Below, one piece after another: positions 1 to 9,822 of a stretch of DNA of 64,000 nucleotides. The stretch is from Hyphomicrobium_A sp963817485 (lineage in GTDB: Bacteria; Pseudomonadota; Alphaproteobacteria; Rhizobiales; Hyphomicrobiaceae): positions 124,001-188,000 of the forward strand of contig CAWFOR010000005.1 of assembly GCA_963817485.1 (NCBI GenBank), given 5' to 3'. Position 1 is the stretch's first letter. Each line of letters starts with the position of its first letter. The translations under genes and the position numbers were made by a program. The notes under the pieces were generated by a model that saw nothing but the letters and a program-made list of their open reading frames with translations, was not told where the DNA came from and ran no database searches.

Positions 1-1
1 G

Positions 2-1040
2 CTCTACGATCACGGCGAGGCGACGGGCCGGAAGGGAAGCTGCTGCGCCGGCCAGGACATCCACGATGCGCGCCGCGTCGCGGAGATGCTGGGCATCCCC
101 CACTACGTGCTCGATTACGAGCGCCGCTTCGCCAATTCGGTGATGAGCAGCTTTGCCGAGAGCTATGCCTCGGGCGAGACGCCGATCCCGTGCGTCACCT
201 GCAATCAGCAGATCAAGTTTCGCGACCTGCTCGAGACGGCAAAGGAGCTCGGCGCCGACGCGCTGGCGACGGGCCACTACATCGAGCGGCGCGAGGGCGC
301 GAGCGGGCCGCGAGCTTGCGCGCCCCGTCGATCCCGAGCGCGACCAGAGCTATTTCCTGTTCGCCACCACGCCCGCGCAGCTCAGCTACCTGCGCTTTCC
401 CCTCGGCGCGATGCGCAAGGCCGAGGTGCGCGCACTCGCGCACGAGCTTGGCCTCCCCGTTGCCGAAAAGGCCGACAGCCAGGACATTTGCTTCGTGCCG
501 ACGGGCCGCTACACGGGCGTCATCGAGCGCCTCAAGCCAGGTGCGCTGAAGCCCGGCGACATCGTGCACGTCGACGGCCGCCGGCTCGGACGCCACGACG
601 GCATCATCAATTACACCATCGGCCAGCGCCGCGGCCTCAAAATCCCTGGTCCGGAGCCGCTTTACGTCGTCCGCCTCGATGCCGGGCGCAACGAGGTCGT
701 CGTGGGACCCCGCGCCGCCTTGCGCACGACCGCTCTTCTCCTTAAGAACACAAACTGGCTGGGGGACGAGCCGTTTGCGGAGGCGACCGCAGGTGGCTTG
801 CCCCTCTTCGTGCGGGTGCGATCCTCGCAGGCCCCGCGCCCTGCAACGCTGTTTGCGGAGGCGGACGGAGGTGCTCGGGTCGTGCTAAAGGACGGCGAGG
901 ACGGGGTCGCGGTGGGACAGGCTTGCGTGTTTTATTCCGACGGCGAGACCCGCGCGCGCCTTCTGGGCGGCGGTTTCATTGCGCGTACGCTGGCCCACGC
1001 GGGCACCGGTACGCTGGAGGCTGACGCAGCGCGCGGCTGA
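2..1040 (+). CDS. mnmA: tRNA 2-thiouridylase MnmA, 5' partial, frameshifted
   Basis: MnmA (TrmU) thiolates the wobble U34 of tRNAs for Lys, Glu and Gln in the cytoplasm, using ATP and persulfide sulfur. The reading frame is open from base 2, and the N-terminal ATP-pyrophosphatase start lies outside the window. Visible family landmarks are a CCAGQD segment, the catalytic-cysteine motif PCVTCN (around base 190), ATGHY, ERDQSYFLF and the second cysteine in SQDICFVP (around base 480). The first part, up to GHYIERREGA near base 300, is in frame 2. The rest, from ELARPVDPERDQ, is in frame 3. This fits one extra base between about 290 and 315, because both halves are highly conserved MnmA sequence. 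It is probably a sequence error; otherwise the gene is broken. The family assignment is secure. Confidence 0.9.
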
Positions 1041-1118
1041 CCCCTTTGGGGTTCGGCGGAGCCTTGCGGCAGGATTGGCAGTTTTTGGGTCGCGTCGGCA
1101 AGAGGAGCGAGTACCCAA

Positions 1119-1833
1119 ATGAAATCGATGACGCAGACCGAGCTGCGGCGCCAGCCGGCGCTCCTGGAGCGGGCCCAGGGACGCATCGTCGGCATCGGCC
1201 GCATCGACGAGGGCGCCGTGCTCGACGCCTATCGCCGCTGGGCGCCGATCTACGACTACACCTTCGGCCGCATCGCGCGCGAGGGGCGCCGCCATGCGGT
1301 GGAGCTGATCAACGAAGGCGACGGGCGCGTGCTCGAAGTCGGCGTTGGTACCGGACTTTCGTTGCCCGACTATGACAGGCACCTGGAGATCGTCGGCATC
1401 GACCTGTCGCCCGATATGCTCGAGAAGGCACGCGAGCGCGTCGCCTCCGAGGCGCTCGGCAACGTGACCGGCCTGCACGAGATGGATGCGGCCGACCTGA
1501 AGTTCCCCGACGCGTCCTTCGATACCGTCGTCGCCATGTACGTGATGACCGTGGTGCCGGAGCCGGAGGTGGTGATGCGCGAGCTTGCGCGCGTGACCAA
1601 GCCCGGCGGGCGAGGTGCTGCTCGTCAATCATTTCAGCCAGCGCGAGGGCGTGCGCGGCTGGGTCGAGCGGCGCATGGCACCGTTCGCCGACAAGATCGG
1701 CTGGCGCTCGGTGTTCGACGTCTCGCGCGTCACGGTGTGCGACGACCTGCAGCTCGTCGAGCGCAAGTCGCTGCGTCCCTTGGGCCTCTTCACGATGCTG
1801 AGCTTCGCCAAGGCCAATGCGGCAGCGGAGTAA
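1119..1833 (+). CDS. pmtA: PmtA-like SAM-dependent phospholipid N-methyltransferase, frameshifted
   Basis: This is a class I SAM-dependent methyltransferase. It resembles the Rhodobacter/rhizobial PmtA type, which methylates phosphatidylethanolamine stepwise towards phosphatidylcholine at the inner membrane. The N-terminal DAYRRWAPIYDYTFG stretch and the SAM motif I VLEVGVGTGLSL are visible, followed by GIDLSPDML and the motif near the KPGG turn. After VTKPGG, near base 1610, the frame moves by +1: a GGCGGG run has one G too many. The conserved end continues in the next frame as EVLLVNHFSQ and stops at 1833. I annotate one gene across the break. The PmtA substrate call rests on similarity to the family and is less certain than the fold. 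Confidence 0.75.
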
Positions 1834-1931
1834 GCAAGGCGGCAGCGACACTGCTCAAGGCCTCGACGCGCGGGCACGGAGCGCCCGCTACCTTGACAGT
1901 CTCGCAGCGCGCTCCTTATAGACCCTCACGT

Positions 1932-2008
1932 GGCGGGATAGCTCAGTTGGTTAGAGCGGCGGAATCATAATCCGTAGGTCCCCGGTTCAAGTCCGGGTCC
2001 CGCTACCA
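1932..2008 (+). tRNA. tRNA-Met (CAT anticodon)
   Basis: This is a 77-nt cloverleaf ending in an encoded CCA. The acceptor stem GGCGGGA pairs with TCCCGCT, with a G-U at the first pair. The D arm contains AGCTCAGTTGGTTAGAGC. The anticodon stem GCGGA/TCCGT encloses the loop ATCATAA, with anticodon CAT. The T arm has GGTTCAAGTCC. The acceptor sequence and A73 fit elongator methionine tRNA of Alphaproteobacteria better than tRNA-Ile2, whose CAT would be modified to lysidine. It is not the initiator type, because it lacks the three G-C pairs under the anticodon loop. Confidence 0.95.
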
Positions 2009-2406
2009 AATTTCTCAATACTTTGGGTCGCGCCTCGGCCAACCGGCGCCGAGCATTTGCCACTTCATTTGTCATTCATAATTGCTCGAGCGTTCTCCAG
2101 CGTGAAGATTGCTCTGCCAACGGGCTGTGCGGGCCAAATAGCGCTCGAGACTCTGCGCAACGCTCCTGAGCGTGTGACCCGACAGAGTTGCGATCTCTTG
2201 CGGTGTGCATCCCGCGTCGTGCGGCGCTCATTAGCTAGGTTGCAATGGACGGGAACCGGAGCGAGCAACGCGCCGAGTTTGAATCATTCAAAGCATAAGC
2301 ACCTGCTTTGACATCGTTTTTGCGCAATTTGCATACAGGGTGTCGTTGAGGCGTTTTTTGCGTTGGTCGTTTGCGGGACGCGAGCATCAACATCGGGGGA
2401 ACGCCA
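2009..2406. other. Intergenic stretch, nothing identified
   Basis: This is about 400 bases between tRNA-Met and the next supported gene. It has lower GC than its surroundings. A short open frame at 2057-2311 on the plus strand gives a protein without recognisable motifs or a good ribosome site, and I do not call it. No convincing terminator or promoter was seen. Confidence 0.4.
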
Positions 2407-2694
2407 ATGCCGCTCATGCCGGCTGCTGTAGCAGCCATGCCTGACGACCTGCTGAGAGGCGTGCGCTTCGTCATGAAAGATGGAACGAAGCCGGTCGTTA
2501 TTTTTGTCTCGCATGCAGCGCTTGAGGATACGGAAAGCGCACTGCTAGACGAAAGCGGGCACTTTCATCGCTTCAAGCAATATCGAAAGCTCTTCGAACA
2601 AATGGCCAGCTACAAGTACGATAAGGGGTATGTCGAAGTCGACGGAACCGTCTGCATCAGATCGATAGACCTGCCTGGCAACGGCACGAATTAG
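2407..2694 (+). CDS. Small hypothetical protein, possibly DUF1488-like
   Basis: This encodes a protein of 95 residues. The ATG at 2407 is preferred over an upstream TTG at 2371 because GGGGGAA lies just ahead of it. The sequence reads as a small single domain: a beta-rich N-terminal half (GVRFVMKDGTKPVVIFVS) followed by a helical, charged segment (HFHRFKQYRKLFEQMASY). The order of a beta segment with a VRF pattern followed by a helix recalls the DUF1488 family of Alphaproteobacteria, but I cannot confirm membership. No signal peptide or membrane segment is present. It stands alone between the tRNA and another unknown gene on the same strand. Function unknown. Confidence 0.55.
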   Translation: MPLMPAAVAAMPDDLLRGVRFVMKDGTKPVVIFVSHAALEDTESALLDESGHFHRFKQYRKLFEQMASYKYDKGYVEVDGTVCIRSIDLPGNGTN

Positions 2695-2862
2695 GGGCGG
2701 CGTTGATAACCGCCCCACGTGAATGTAGCCGGCACTCGAAGCATTCGTGCGCGGCGGTTCGCCGTCGGCGCGCCAGTTTGTCGAGATGTGGCAATTATCG
2801 AGGTTGGACCTACCTGTGGCGTCAATGTGAGTTGCGTCCGCACTCAGAAAGCGGAGAGCAAT

Positions 2863-3195
2863 ATGCGCAACAGGTTTCAAACGTCCCGATCGCTCACAGC
2901 AGCTCGCGGAGCTGCGGCAGAGCAATTCTTAGCAATTGCCGACTCGATTAAAGCGGAGGCGGGGATACGCGTACACAGCGTGTGCGATACCCTGTCGAGC
3001 CGCTGTTGGGCTGGAATGCGGATCATTGAAGCCCCAGAAGGGCGCACGCGGCGTCAGGTTTATGTCTTGGCCCGAGCATGTGCGCGTGTCGTCCTGCATT
3101 GCGCCGGGAAGGATAGGGGTGTCCCTGAAGACGCTCTCGATTTTGAAATAGCGCGTTGGGCACAAGACGCGTTGCAACGTTATGGGCTTAGCTAG
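2863..3195 (+). CDS. Hypothetical protein
   Basis: This encodes 110 residues, starting at the ATG at 2863, which has GGAG at 2853-2856. An upstream start at 2719 would add 48 residues of low-complexity appearance and has no ribosome site. The protein is probably cytoplasmic, with no hydrophobic segment. Its N-terminal half is basic and helical, and it ends in a tryptophan-containing helix (FEIARWAQDALQRYG). I recognise no family. Base composition is less GC-rich than in the metabolic genes next door, so the 2009-3195 block may have been acquired separately. The gene ends 27 bases before the convergent dctA stop. Confidence 0.45.
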   Translation: MRNRFQTSRSLTAARGAAAEQFLAIADSIKAEAGIRVHSVCDTLSSRCWAGMRIIEAPEGRTRRQVYVLARACARVVLHCAGKDRGVPEDALDFEIARWAQDALQRYGLS

Positions 3196-3222
3196 CCGAT
3201 CGATCGCACCTTCAGTCCCCCA

Positions 3223-4539
3223 TCACCCGGTCGTCACGGCAGCCTCCACGTCGGAGGGATCGACCCGCCGGCTCAATCCTCGAGCGAGCGCTTCACGGTC
3301 GAGCTCGCCCTCCCAGGCCGAGACGATGATGGTGGCGACGCCGTTGCCGATGAAGTTGGTCACGGCACGGCACTCGCTCATGAACTTGTCTATGCCGAGC
3401 ACGATGGCCATGCCGGGCACCAGCGCCGGACTAACCACGGCCAATGTCGCCGCCAGGGTGACGAAGCCCGCCCCGGTGACGCCGCTCGCGCCCTTCGACG
3501 TCAGCATGGCGACGCCGAGGATGACCAGCTGGTCGTGCAGCGTCAGCTCCACCCCCAGTGCCTGAGCGATGAACAGTGTCGCGAGGGTCAAGTAAATGTT
3601 GGTGCCGTCGAGGTTGAAGGAATATCCGGTCGGCACCACAAGGCCGACCGCCGGTTTCGAGCAGCCGAGGCGCTCCAGCTTCTCCATCAGCTGCGGCAGC
3701 GCGCTCTCCGACGAGGAGGTGCCGAGCACCAGAAGCAGCTCGTCTTTGATGTAGGCGAGGAAGCGGAAGATGGAGAAGCCGGCCATCCGAGCGACGGTGC
3801 CCAGCACCAGCACGATGAACAGCGCCGAGGTGGCGTAGAAGGTGGCAACGAGGCCGCCGAGATTGCCCAGTGCTCCCGGCCCGTATTTGCCGATGGTGTA
3901 GGCCATGGCGCCGAACGCGCCAATGGGCGCCGCTTTCATGATGACGGCGATGACGCCGAAGAAGGCGTGGCCGAGATCGTCGATGAGCGTGCGCACCGCA
4001 CGCCCGCGGTCGCCCAGCACCATCAGCGCGAACCCGAACAGGATGGCGATGAGCAGCACCTGCAGGATATCGCCCTCGGCGAAGGCGCCGACCATGGTGT
4101 TGGGGATGATATGGAGGATGAACTCGACCGTCGACTGGTGCGAGGCGCGCGCGGCGTAATCGGCGACCGCGGCCGCATCGCCCGTGTAGCTGAAGCCGTC
4201 GCCGGGGCGCACGAAGTTGCCGACGAAGAGGCCGATGGCCAGCGCGAAGGTCGAGACGATCTCGAAATAGACGAGCGCCTTGACGCCAACGCGGCCGACC
4301 TTGCGCGCATCCTGGATGTGCGAGATGCCCGACACGACCGTGCAGAAGATGATCGGCGCGATGGCCATCTTGATCAGCTTGATGAAGCCGTCGCCCAGCG
4401 CCTTCATCCACGGGCTCTCGGCGATGTCCGGTGCCATCCAGCCGACCAGGAAGCCGAGCACGATGGCGACCAGCACCTGCACATACAGCAGCCTGTAGAA
4501 TGGCTTGCGTGCCGTCGCGTCATTGCCCGCGAGTTGCAT
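3223..4539 (-). CDS. dctA: C4-dicarboxylate/proton symporter DctA
   Basis: This 438-residue inner-membrane symporter of the DAACS family takes up succinate, fumarate and malate with cations. Family signatures are visible. SSSESALPQLM is the serine-rich re-entrant loop HP1. FNLDGTNIYLT is the NMDGT-like substrate and cation site. TSKGASGVTGAGFVTLAATL is the HP2 region. Eight hydrophobic segments plus the two hairpins fit the family, as does the length. I chose the ATG at 4539, which has a G-rich ribosome site, over an in-frame TTG at 4551. The gene lies 114 bases downstream of mgdD on the same strand, so it may be co-transcribed with the methylamine operon, but a separate promoter is possible. 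Some homologues prefer glutamate or aspartate, so the substrate is inferred. Confidence 0.88.
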   Translation of the reverse strand: MQLAGNDATARKPFYRLLYVQVLVAIVLGFLVGWMAPDIAESPWMKALGDGFIKLIKMAIAPIIFCTVVSGISHIQDARKVGRVGVKALVYFEIVSTFALAIGLFVGNFVRPGDGFSYTGDAAAVADYAARASHQSTVEFILHIIPNTMVGAFAEGDILQVLLIAILFGFALMVLGDRGRAVRTLIDDLGHAFFGVIAVIMKAAPIGAFGAMAYTIGKYGPGALGNLGGLVATFYATSALFIVLVLGTVARMAGFSIFRFLAYIKDELLLVLGTSSSESALPQLMEKLERLGCSKPAVGLVVPTGYSFNLDGTNIYLTLATLFIAQALGVELTLHDQLVILGVAMLTSKGASGVTGAGFVTLAATLAVVSPALVPGMAIVLGIDKFMSECRAVTNFIGNGVATIIVSAWEGELDREALARGLSRRVDPSDVEAAVTTG

Positions 4540-4653
4540 GGATCCCCCCAAGACAGCTCCGGTCTAAATCACATGATCGGCCAGAGCAATTGTGGAAACC
4601 ACTATCGCGCGCCGCCTTCGTTAAGCGGCAGGCTCAACGCCGATTTTCAAATC

Positions 4654-5292
4654 CTAAGAAGCGGTTAGGCGAACTGGTTCGCCATCGGGCGCAGGCAAAA
4701 CCTCATACCCGTATTCGGCGGCTGAAGCCGTGAGCCACGTCCAGAAGCTCGGCGCGATGCTGCGGTCCACCGCGAGATCGTAGGCAGGCGTGGCACCCAC
4801 CTGCCACAAGCTGCAGTCGATCAGCGCGATGCGCGTCGTGGCGGCGTCGCCCGGCTTGAACGCGCGCGCATCGAGATCGATCGGGCAGCCCTTGGCGAGG
4901 ACGTCTCTCGCGCGCGCTCCGGCAATCCGCACCACCGCTTTAGCCGAGGTGTGATCGGTCACCGTCGCGGCCGCCGCACACGCCTCGGCGATGGCCGCAG
5001 CGAATCCGGCGGCGCGCTTGGGCTCGGCGACCGCGAGCCACTGGCCGGGCGCAACGCCGATAAGGGCGACGCCATCCTTGGCAACGACGCTCGGGCGGTC
5101 GAGCGGTCGGACCTGAGCGAAGGCCGCGAGAGCCTCGATGGCTTCCGCCGCTTTCCCTTTCCGCGCGGTGACGAGAGCGATGGCGAGGCCAACGCGCTCG
5201 ACGAGCGTGACGGGGGGCGCACCGGAGCGTCGCGCCCCGAAGCGGCCGGGGACGGCAACATCGAGCAGCGCTGAGCGGCAATCTAAGGTCAT
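4654..5292 (-). CDS. mgdD: N-methylglutamate dehydrogenase subunit D (SoxG-like)
   Basis: This encodes 212 residues, homologous to the gamma subunit of heterotetrameric sarcosine oxidase. It shows the folate-binding aminomethyltransferase-like fold of that subunit, with GQWLAVAEP in the middle and ALIDCSLWQVG near the end. It forms a complex with the three genes upstream and helps pass the methyl carbon to tetrahydrofolate. The ATG at 5292 lies one base after the mgdC stop codon, so the two are translationally linked. A longer upstream frame exists but overlaps mgdC and is not used. Calling it mgdD instead of soxG rests on gmaS and mgsABC in the same operon, since the proteins themselves are hard to tell apart. 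Confidence 0.85.
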   Translation of the reverse strand: MTLDCRSALLDVAVPGRFGARRSGAPPVTLVERVGLAIALVTARKGKAAEAIEALAAFAQVRPLDRPSVVAKDGVALIGVAPGQWLAVAEPKRAAGFAAAIAEACAAAATVTDHTSAKAVVRIAGARARDVLAKGCPIDLDARAFKPGDAATTRIALIDCSLWQVGATPAYDLAVDRSIAPSFWTWLTASAAEYGYEVLPAPDGEPVRLTAS

Positions 5293-5293
5293 G

Positions 5294-8271
5294 CTAGCCA
5301 CGCAGCCGCTCTCCCTTGGCATCGATGAAAACCGGATCGACGACCTCGCACAGAACATCGTGGTCGCGCAGCAGGTCGACGGCGCGGATGCGCTCGCCGA
5401 TGCGCTCGCGCCCCCGCTTCAGGAAGCCGAGCCCGATATCGCAGCCGAGCGTCGGCGAGCGGGCGACCGAGGTGACGTGCCCGTCGTCGTGCTCGGCGCT
5501 CGTGGGCGCGCCGGGTGACAGCAGATGCGCTCCCGCCGACAGCGATTGCGCGGGGTCGACGGCTTTCAGGCCCACGAGGATCGGGCGGCCGGGCTCCACG
5601 AGCGCCGGTCGCTCGCTCAGCACCCGGCCGATGCAGTCTTTCTTCGCGGACACCAGCTTGCCGAGGCCCAGATCGCGCGCAGTCGTGCGCCCGTCGATCT
5701 CCGGCCCGCTCGGGTGGCCCTTCTCGATGCGCAGCACGTTGAGCGCTTCCGTGCCGTAGGGCGCGATGCCGAACTCGGCGCCGGCCTCGATCAGCGCGCG
5801 AAAGAGCGCATCGCCATAGGCGGCCGGCACGGCGACCTCGTAGGCGAGTTCGCCCGAGAAGGAGACCCGATAGAGCCGCCCCGGCACGCCGCCGATCACG
5901 ACATCGCGCACTCCCATGTAGGGCAGAGCGTCGTTGCCGACGTCGCCTGCGGGCGATACGAGCTTGGCGAGCACGTCGCGCGAGCGTGGGCCCGCGACCG
6001 CGAACTGCGCCCACTGCTCGGTCACGGATTGGATCGCCACGTCGAGCTCCGGCCACAGCAGCTGGTGGCAGAAGTGCAGGTGCTCCAGCACCTTGGCAGC
6101 GTGCGCCGTCGTGGTCGTGGCGACAAAATGCTGCTCGCCCAGCCGGCTCACGGTGCCGTCGTCGAGCACAAAGCCGTCCTCGCGCAGCATCACGGCGTAG
6201 CGCGCGCGCCCGACCGGCAGCGTCGAGAGTGTGTTGACGTAGACGCGATCGAGGAAGGCTGCGGCGTCGGCGCCCTGCACGTCGATCTTGCCCAGCGTCG
6301 AGACATCGCAAACGCCGACCGCCTGGCGCACCGTCCACGCCTCGCGCGCGACGCTCTGCTGCCAGCTCGTTTCGCCGGCCTTGCGGAAATACTGCGCGCG
6401 CAGCCACAGCCCGGCGTCAGCGAAGACCGCGCCGTGTGCCTGCGCCCACGCGTGCGATGGCGGCAGGCGTTTCGGCCGGAACTCCTCGCCGCGGTGGGTG
6501 CCGGCCAGAGCGCCGAAGGACACGGGCGTGTAAGGCGGGCGGAACACGGTCGTCCCCGCCTGGGGGATCGTGCGGCCGGTGAGCCCGGCGATGAGCGCGA
6601 GCGCGGCGACGTTGGCGGTCTTGCCCTGCTCGGTGCCCATGCCGAGCGTCGTGTAGCGCTTCACGTGCTCGGGCGCGCCATAGCCCTCACGATGGGCGAG
6701 CTCGACGTCGCTGACGGTCACGTCGTTCTGGAAATCGAGGAAGGCCTTGCCACCGCTGCCGGGCTTGGGCCACCGCGGCTCGGGATCGAGCCCCGACTCG
6801 GGCCGGACTGCGGGTGGCGGCGAAGGGTTGGCTGCAAACCCCGCGTCGGTAGCCGCTTGCGCGCCGAGCCGTGCGCCATCGGCGAGACACTCACTCAGGG
6901 AGAAGCGGCCCGCGGCTGCACCGCCGACCGTCATGCCGGGCGGGGTGGACACCGGCACGAACGCGTGCGCGGCCTCGCTCCACGCCGGCCTGTGGCCGAG
7001 GTGGCAGGTGAGGTGCAGCGTCGGGTTCCAGCCGTTCGACATCGCGAGCAGGTCGCAGGCGATGTCGAGCTGCTGCCCGGTTCCGTCGCGCACGGTCACT
7101 CCGGCAAGAGCGGTGCCGCCGTGCGCTTTCTCGACCGTGCCGCCGGCAATGGTGCGCCAGGGCGCATCCGGGTGCCGTCGCGCGTTCGCGCGAGTGTCGA
7201 CCAGGGCTTCGACGCTGATGCCGGCATCCGTCAGGTCCTTCGCCGTGCGCCAGCCGTCGTCGCACGAGGCGAGCACGACCGCCCGCCGGCCCGGAGCGAC
7301 CGCGAAGCGATTGACGTAGGTGCGCGCGGCGGACGCCAGCATGATGCCTGGCCGGTCGTTGTCGGCAAACGTCATCGGACGCTCGAGCGCGCCGGCCGCC
7401 AGCACGGCACGCTTTGCCACGATGCGCCAGCCGCGCTGGCGCGGCTCGAACGCCGGCGGCGCCGCGACGTGATCGTTGACGCGCTCGACCGCTCCGTAGG
7501 TGTTCCCGTCGTAGACGCCGAACACGGTCGTTCGGCGCATGAGCCGCACATTGTCGAGGGAGGAAAGCTCGGCAACTGCGTCCTGTGCCCAATCCGCCGC
7601 AGCGTCCCCGTCGATGGTCATCGTCTCCGACAGCAGGCGGCCACCGAGACGGAAATCCTCCTCCGCCAGGATGACGCGCGCTCCCGCGCGCCCGGCAGCC
7701 AGCGCCGCCATCAGCCCCGTCGGGCCCGAACCGATCACCAGCACGTCGCAGTGCGCCCAGGCTTTCTCGTAGCGGTCGGGATCGGGCTCGAGCGACGCGC
7801 GGCCGAGGCCGGCGGCGCGGCGGATCGCCGGCTCGTAGAGCTTCTCCCATAACGCCGACGGCCACATGAAGGTCTTGTAGTAGAAGCCCGCGCCGAAGAA
7901 CGGCGCCAGCAGCGAGTTCACCGCCTGCAGTCGAAGCGGAGCGACGGCCAGCGGTTCTGGCTCGCGGCGGCGAGCCCCTGATACAGCTCGACGACGGTCG
8001 CGCGCGTGTTGGGCTCGCGGCGCGCGCCGTTGCGCAGCTCCACGAGCGCGTTCGGCTCCTCGGAGCCCGCACTGAGGATGCCACGCGGACGGTGATACTT
8101 GAAGGAGCGGCCGACGAGGCGCACGCCGTTCGCCAGCAGCGCCGAGGCGAGCGTGTCGCCGAGATAGCCGCAATAGCGCTCGCCGTCGAAGGTGAACGAC
8201 AGTGTGCGCGAGCGGTCGATGATGCCGCCGCGCGAGAGGCGGAAGCCCCTCACTTGTTGGCCCGAGGGCAT
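5294..8271 (-). CDS. mgdC: N-methylglutamate dehydrogenase subunit C (SoxA-like), frameshifted
   Basis: This is the large alpha subunit of the sarcosine oxidase/NMG dehydrogenase family, about 992 residues when the frame is repaired. The order is an N-terminal ferredoxin-like domain (GRSFKYHRPRG), an FAD/NAD-binding Rossmann domain (VLVIGSGPTGLMAALAAGRAG) and a C-terminal GcvT-like tetrahydrofolate aminomethyltransferase domain. The first about 113 residues (to RWPSLRFD) are in one frame. The rest, from VQAVNSLL, is in another. One G appears to be missing near 7931 (GACTGCAGG where GACGTGCAGG is expected). Both sides are strongly conserved, so a sequencing deletion is likely. The start overlaps the mgdB stop by one base. 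The complex oxidises N-methylglutamate to glutamate and a folate-bound C1 unit or formaldehyde. Confidence 0.88.
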
Positions 8272-8546
8272 CAGCGGGCTCCGCCGGCGTCGGGTCTCGC
8301 GAGGGCTACGGACTTTATCGCGTGCGTGCGCGTGTCGCGCTCGACGATGAGCCAGGAGCGGCAGCCCGCCCGGTGATACCAGAGCTCGGCGTTGAGCCCC
8401 GCCGGGTTGTCGCGCACATAGACGTATTCATAGAAGGCCTTGCCGGCATCCGCTGCGCCCGGGTCCGGCCGCTTGAGGCTCGCCGCGCCGAGGTAGCCGA
8501 ACTCGTCTGCGTCGCGCTCGCCGCAATAGGGACACTTGATGCGCAT
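8271..8546 (-). CDS. mgdB: N-methylglutamate dehydrogenase subunit B (SoxD-like)
   Basis: This 91-residue protein corresponds to the delta subunit of heterotetrameric sarcosine oxidase. It begins with the zinc-binding pair IKCPYCG and carries a downstream HRAGC, giving the usual three-cysteine, one-histidine zinc site. Length and motif order match the family (about 90-100 residues). The ATG at 8546 is nine bases below the mgdA stop, and its own stop overlaps the mgdC start. This tight packing supports co-translation of the complex. Confidence 0.9.
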   Translation of the reverse strand: MRIKCPYCGERDADEFGYLGAASLKRPDPGAADAGKAFYEYVYVRDNPAGLNAELWYHRAGCRSWLIVERDTRTHAIKSVALARPDAGGAR

Positions 8547-8555
8547 GCGCTCCCC

Positions 8556-9806
8556 TCAGTGCAGGTTGGGTTGGGCGCCGGCGCCCTTCTCGTCGATGAG
8601 CGCACCGCGCGCGAAGCGATCGAGACGGTAGGCGGCCGCGACGGGATGCGGAGCATCCGTCGCGATGAGATGGGCAAAGCACCAGCCCGCGGCCGGCGTC
8701 GCCTTGAAGCCCCCGTAGTTCCACGCGCCGTTGAGATAGAGCCCTTCGACGTCGGTGCGGTCGATGATGGGCGAGCCGTCCATCGACATGTCGACGACGC
8801 CGCCCCAGTTGCGCAGGACGCGGAGCCGGCTGAAGCTCGGGAACAGCGCGCAGGCGCCCTCGACCACGTCCTCGACGACGGGGAGGTTGCCCCGCTGGGC
8901 GTATGAGTTGTAGCCGTCGATGTCGCCGCCGAACACGAGGCCGCCCTTGTCGGACTGGCTCACGTAGAAGTGCCCGGCCCCGAAGGTCACGACCTGATCG
9001 ACCAGCGGCTTCAGCCCCTCGCTGACGAAGGCCTGCATGACGTGGCTCTCGATCGGCAGCCGCAGGCCGGCGAGCGCGGCAACGCGCGAGGTGTTGCCGG
9101 CGCACGCGAGCGCGACCTTGCCGGCGCGAACGACACCGCGCGACGTCTCTACGCCCTTGACCACGCCGTTCTCGATCGTGATGCCGGTGACCTCGCAATT
9201 CTCGACGATGTCGACCCCGCGCGCGTCGCCGGCGCGCGCATATCCCCAGGCAACGGCGTCGTGACGCACGGTGCCGCCGCGCCGCTGCAAGAGGCCGCCG
9301 GAGATCGGAAAGCGCGCGTTGTCGAAGTCGGCGAACGGCAACAGCTCGCGCACCTGCTCGCGGTCGAGCAGCTCGGCGTCGACGCCATGCAAGCGCATGG
9401 CGTTGCCGCGGCGGACGAACGCGTTGCGCTGGCCGTCCGAGTGGCACAAGTTCAGGACGCCGCGCTGGCTGACCATCGTGTTGAAATTCAGCTCCCGCTC
9501 GAGCCTCTCCCACAGCTTCATGGAGAACTCGTAGAACGGGAGGTTGCCGGGCAGCAGATAGTTGGAGCGCACGATCGTCGTGTTGCGACCGACGTTGCCG
9601 GAGCCGAGGTAGCCCTTCTCCAGCACCGCTACGTTGGTGATCCCGTGCTCCTTGGCGAGGTAGTAGGCAGTCGCCAGCCCATGCCCGCCGCCACCGACGA
9701 TGACAACGTCATAGCGCGGCTTGGGCTCGGCCTTGCGCCAAGCGGGCGGCCAGTCGCGGTTGCCGCGCAAGGCCTGCCCAACGACGTTGAGAAGCGAGTA
9801 GTGCAC
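8556..9806 (-). CDS. mgdA: N-methylglutamate dehydrogenase subunit A (SoxB-like)
   Basis: This 416-residue FAD/FMN-dependent oxidoreductase subunit holds the amine-oxidising active site. The dinucleotide-binding motif VVIVGGGGHGLATAYYLA is at about residues 34-51. The flavin-linking histidine region RHDAVAWGYA is near residue 182. C-terminal GVVDMSMDGSPIIDR and GAWNYGGFKATPAAG match family signatures. It starts at a GTG (9806), and the gmaS stop is 17 bases upstream. In sarcosine oxidase operons the neighbours are usually glyA or purU. Here they are gmaS and mgsABC, so N-methylglutamate, not sarcosine, is the probable substrate. Confidence 0.9.
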   Translation of the reverse strand: MHYSLLNVVGQALRGNRDWPPAWRKAEPKPRYDVVIVGGGGHGLATAYYLAKEHGITNVAVLEKGYLGSGNVGRNTTIVRSNYLLPGNLPFYEFSMKLWERLERELNFNTMVSQRGVLNLCHSDGQRNAFVRRGNAMRLHGVDAELLDREQVRELLPFADFDNARFPISGGLLQRRGGTVRHDAVAWGYARAGDARGVDIVENCEVTGITIENGVVKGVETSRGVVRAGKVALACAGNTSRVAALAGLRLPIESHVMQAFVSEGLKPLVDQVVTFGAGHFYVSQSDKGGLVFGGDIDGYNSYAQRGNLPVVEDVVEGACALFPSFSRLRVLRNWGGVVDMSMDGSPIIDRTDVEGLYLNGAWNYGGFKATPAAGWCFAHLIATDAPHPVAAAYRLDRFARGALIDEKGAGAQPNLH

Positions 9807-9822
9807 GGGATGCCTAGCCTGA

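Noticed and set aside
1932..2008. Alternative reading as tRNA-Ile2 (CAT with lysidine)
   Set aside because: Acceptor stem and anticodon stem match elongator methionine tRNA of Alphaproteobacteria better; the Ile2 acceptor sequence differs.
2057..2311. Possible small gene after tRNA-Met
   Set aside because: No ribosome site, no recognisable pattern, unusual composition; not supportable.
5525..7852. A very long open frame on the plus strand opposite mgdC
   Set aside because: It is the antisense shadow of a high-GC gene: protein rich in Arg/Ala/His, no motifs, no ribosome site, while the minus strand reads as a textbook SoxA-like protein.
4654..9806. Reading the four dehydrogenase genes as sarcosine oxidase soxBDAG
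   Set aside because: Sequence alone cannot separate them, but gmaS and mgsABC lie in the same operon and no glyA, purU or other sarcosine-route gene is present, so N-methylglutamate dehydrogenase is preferred.
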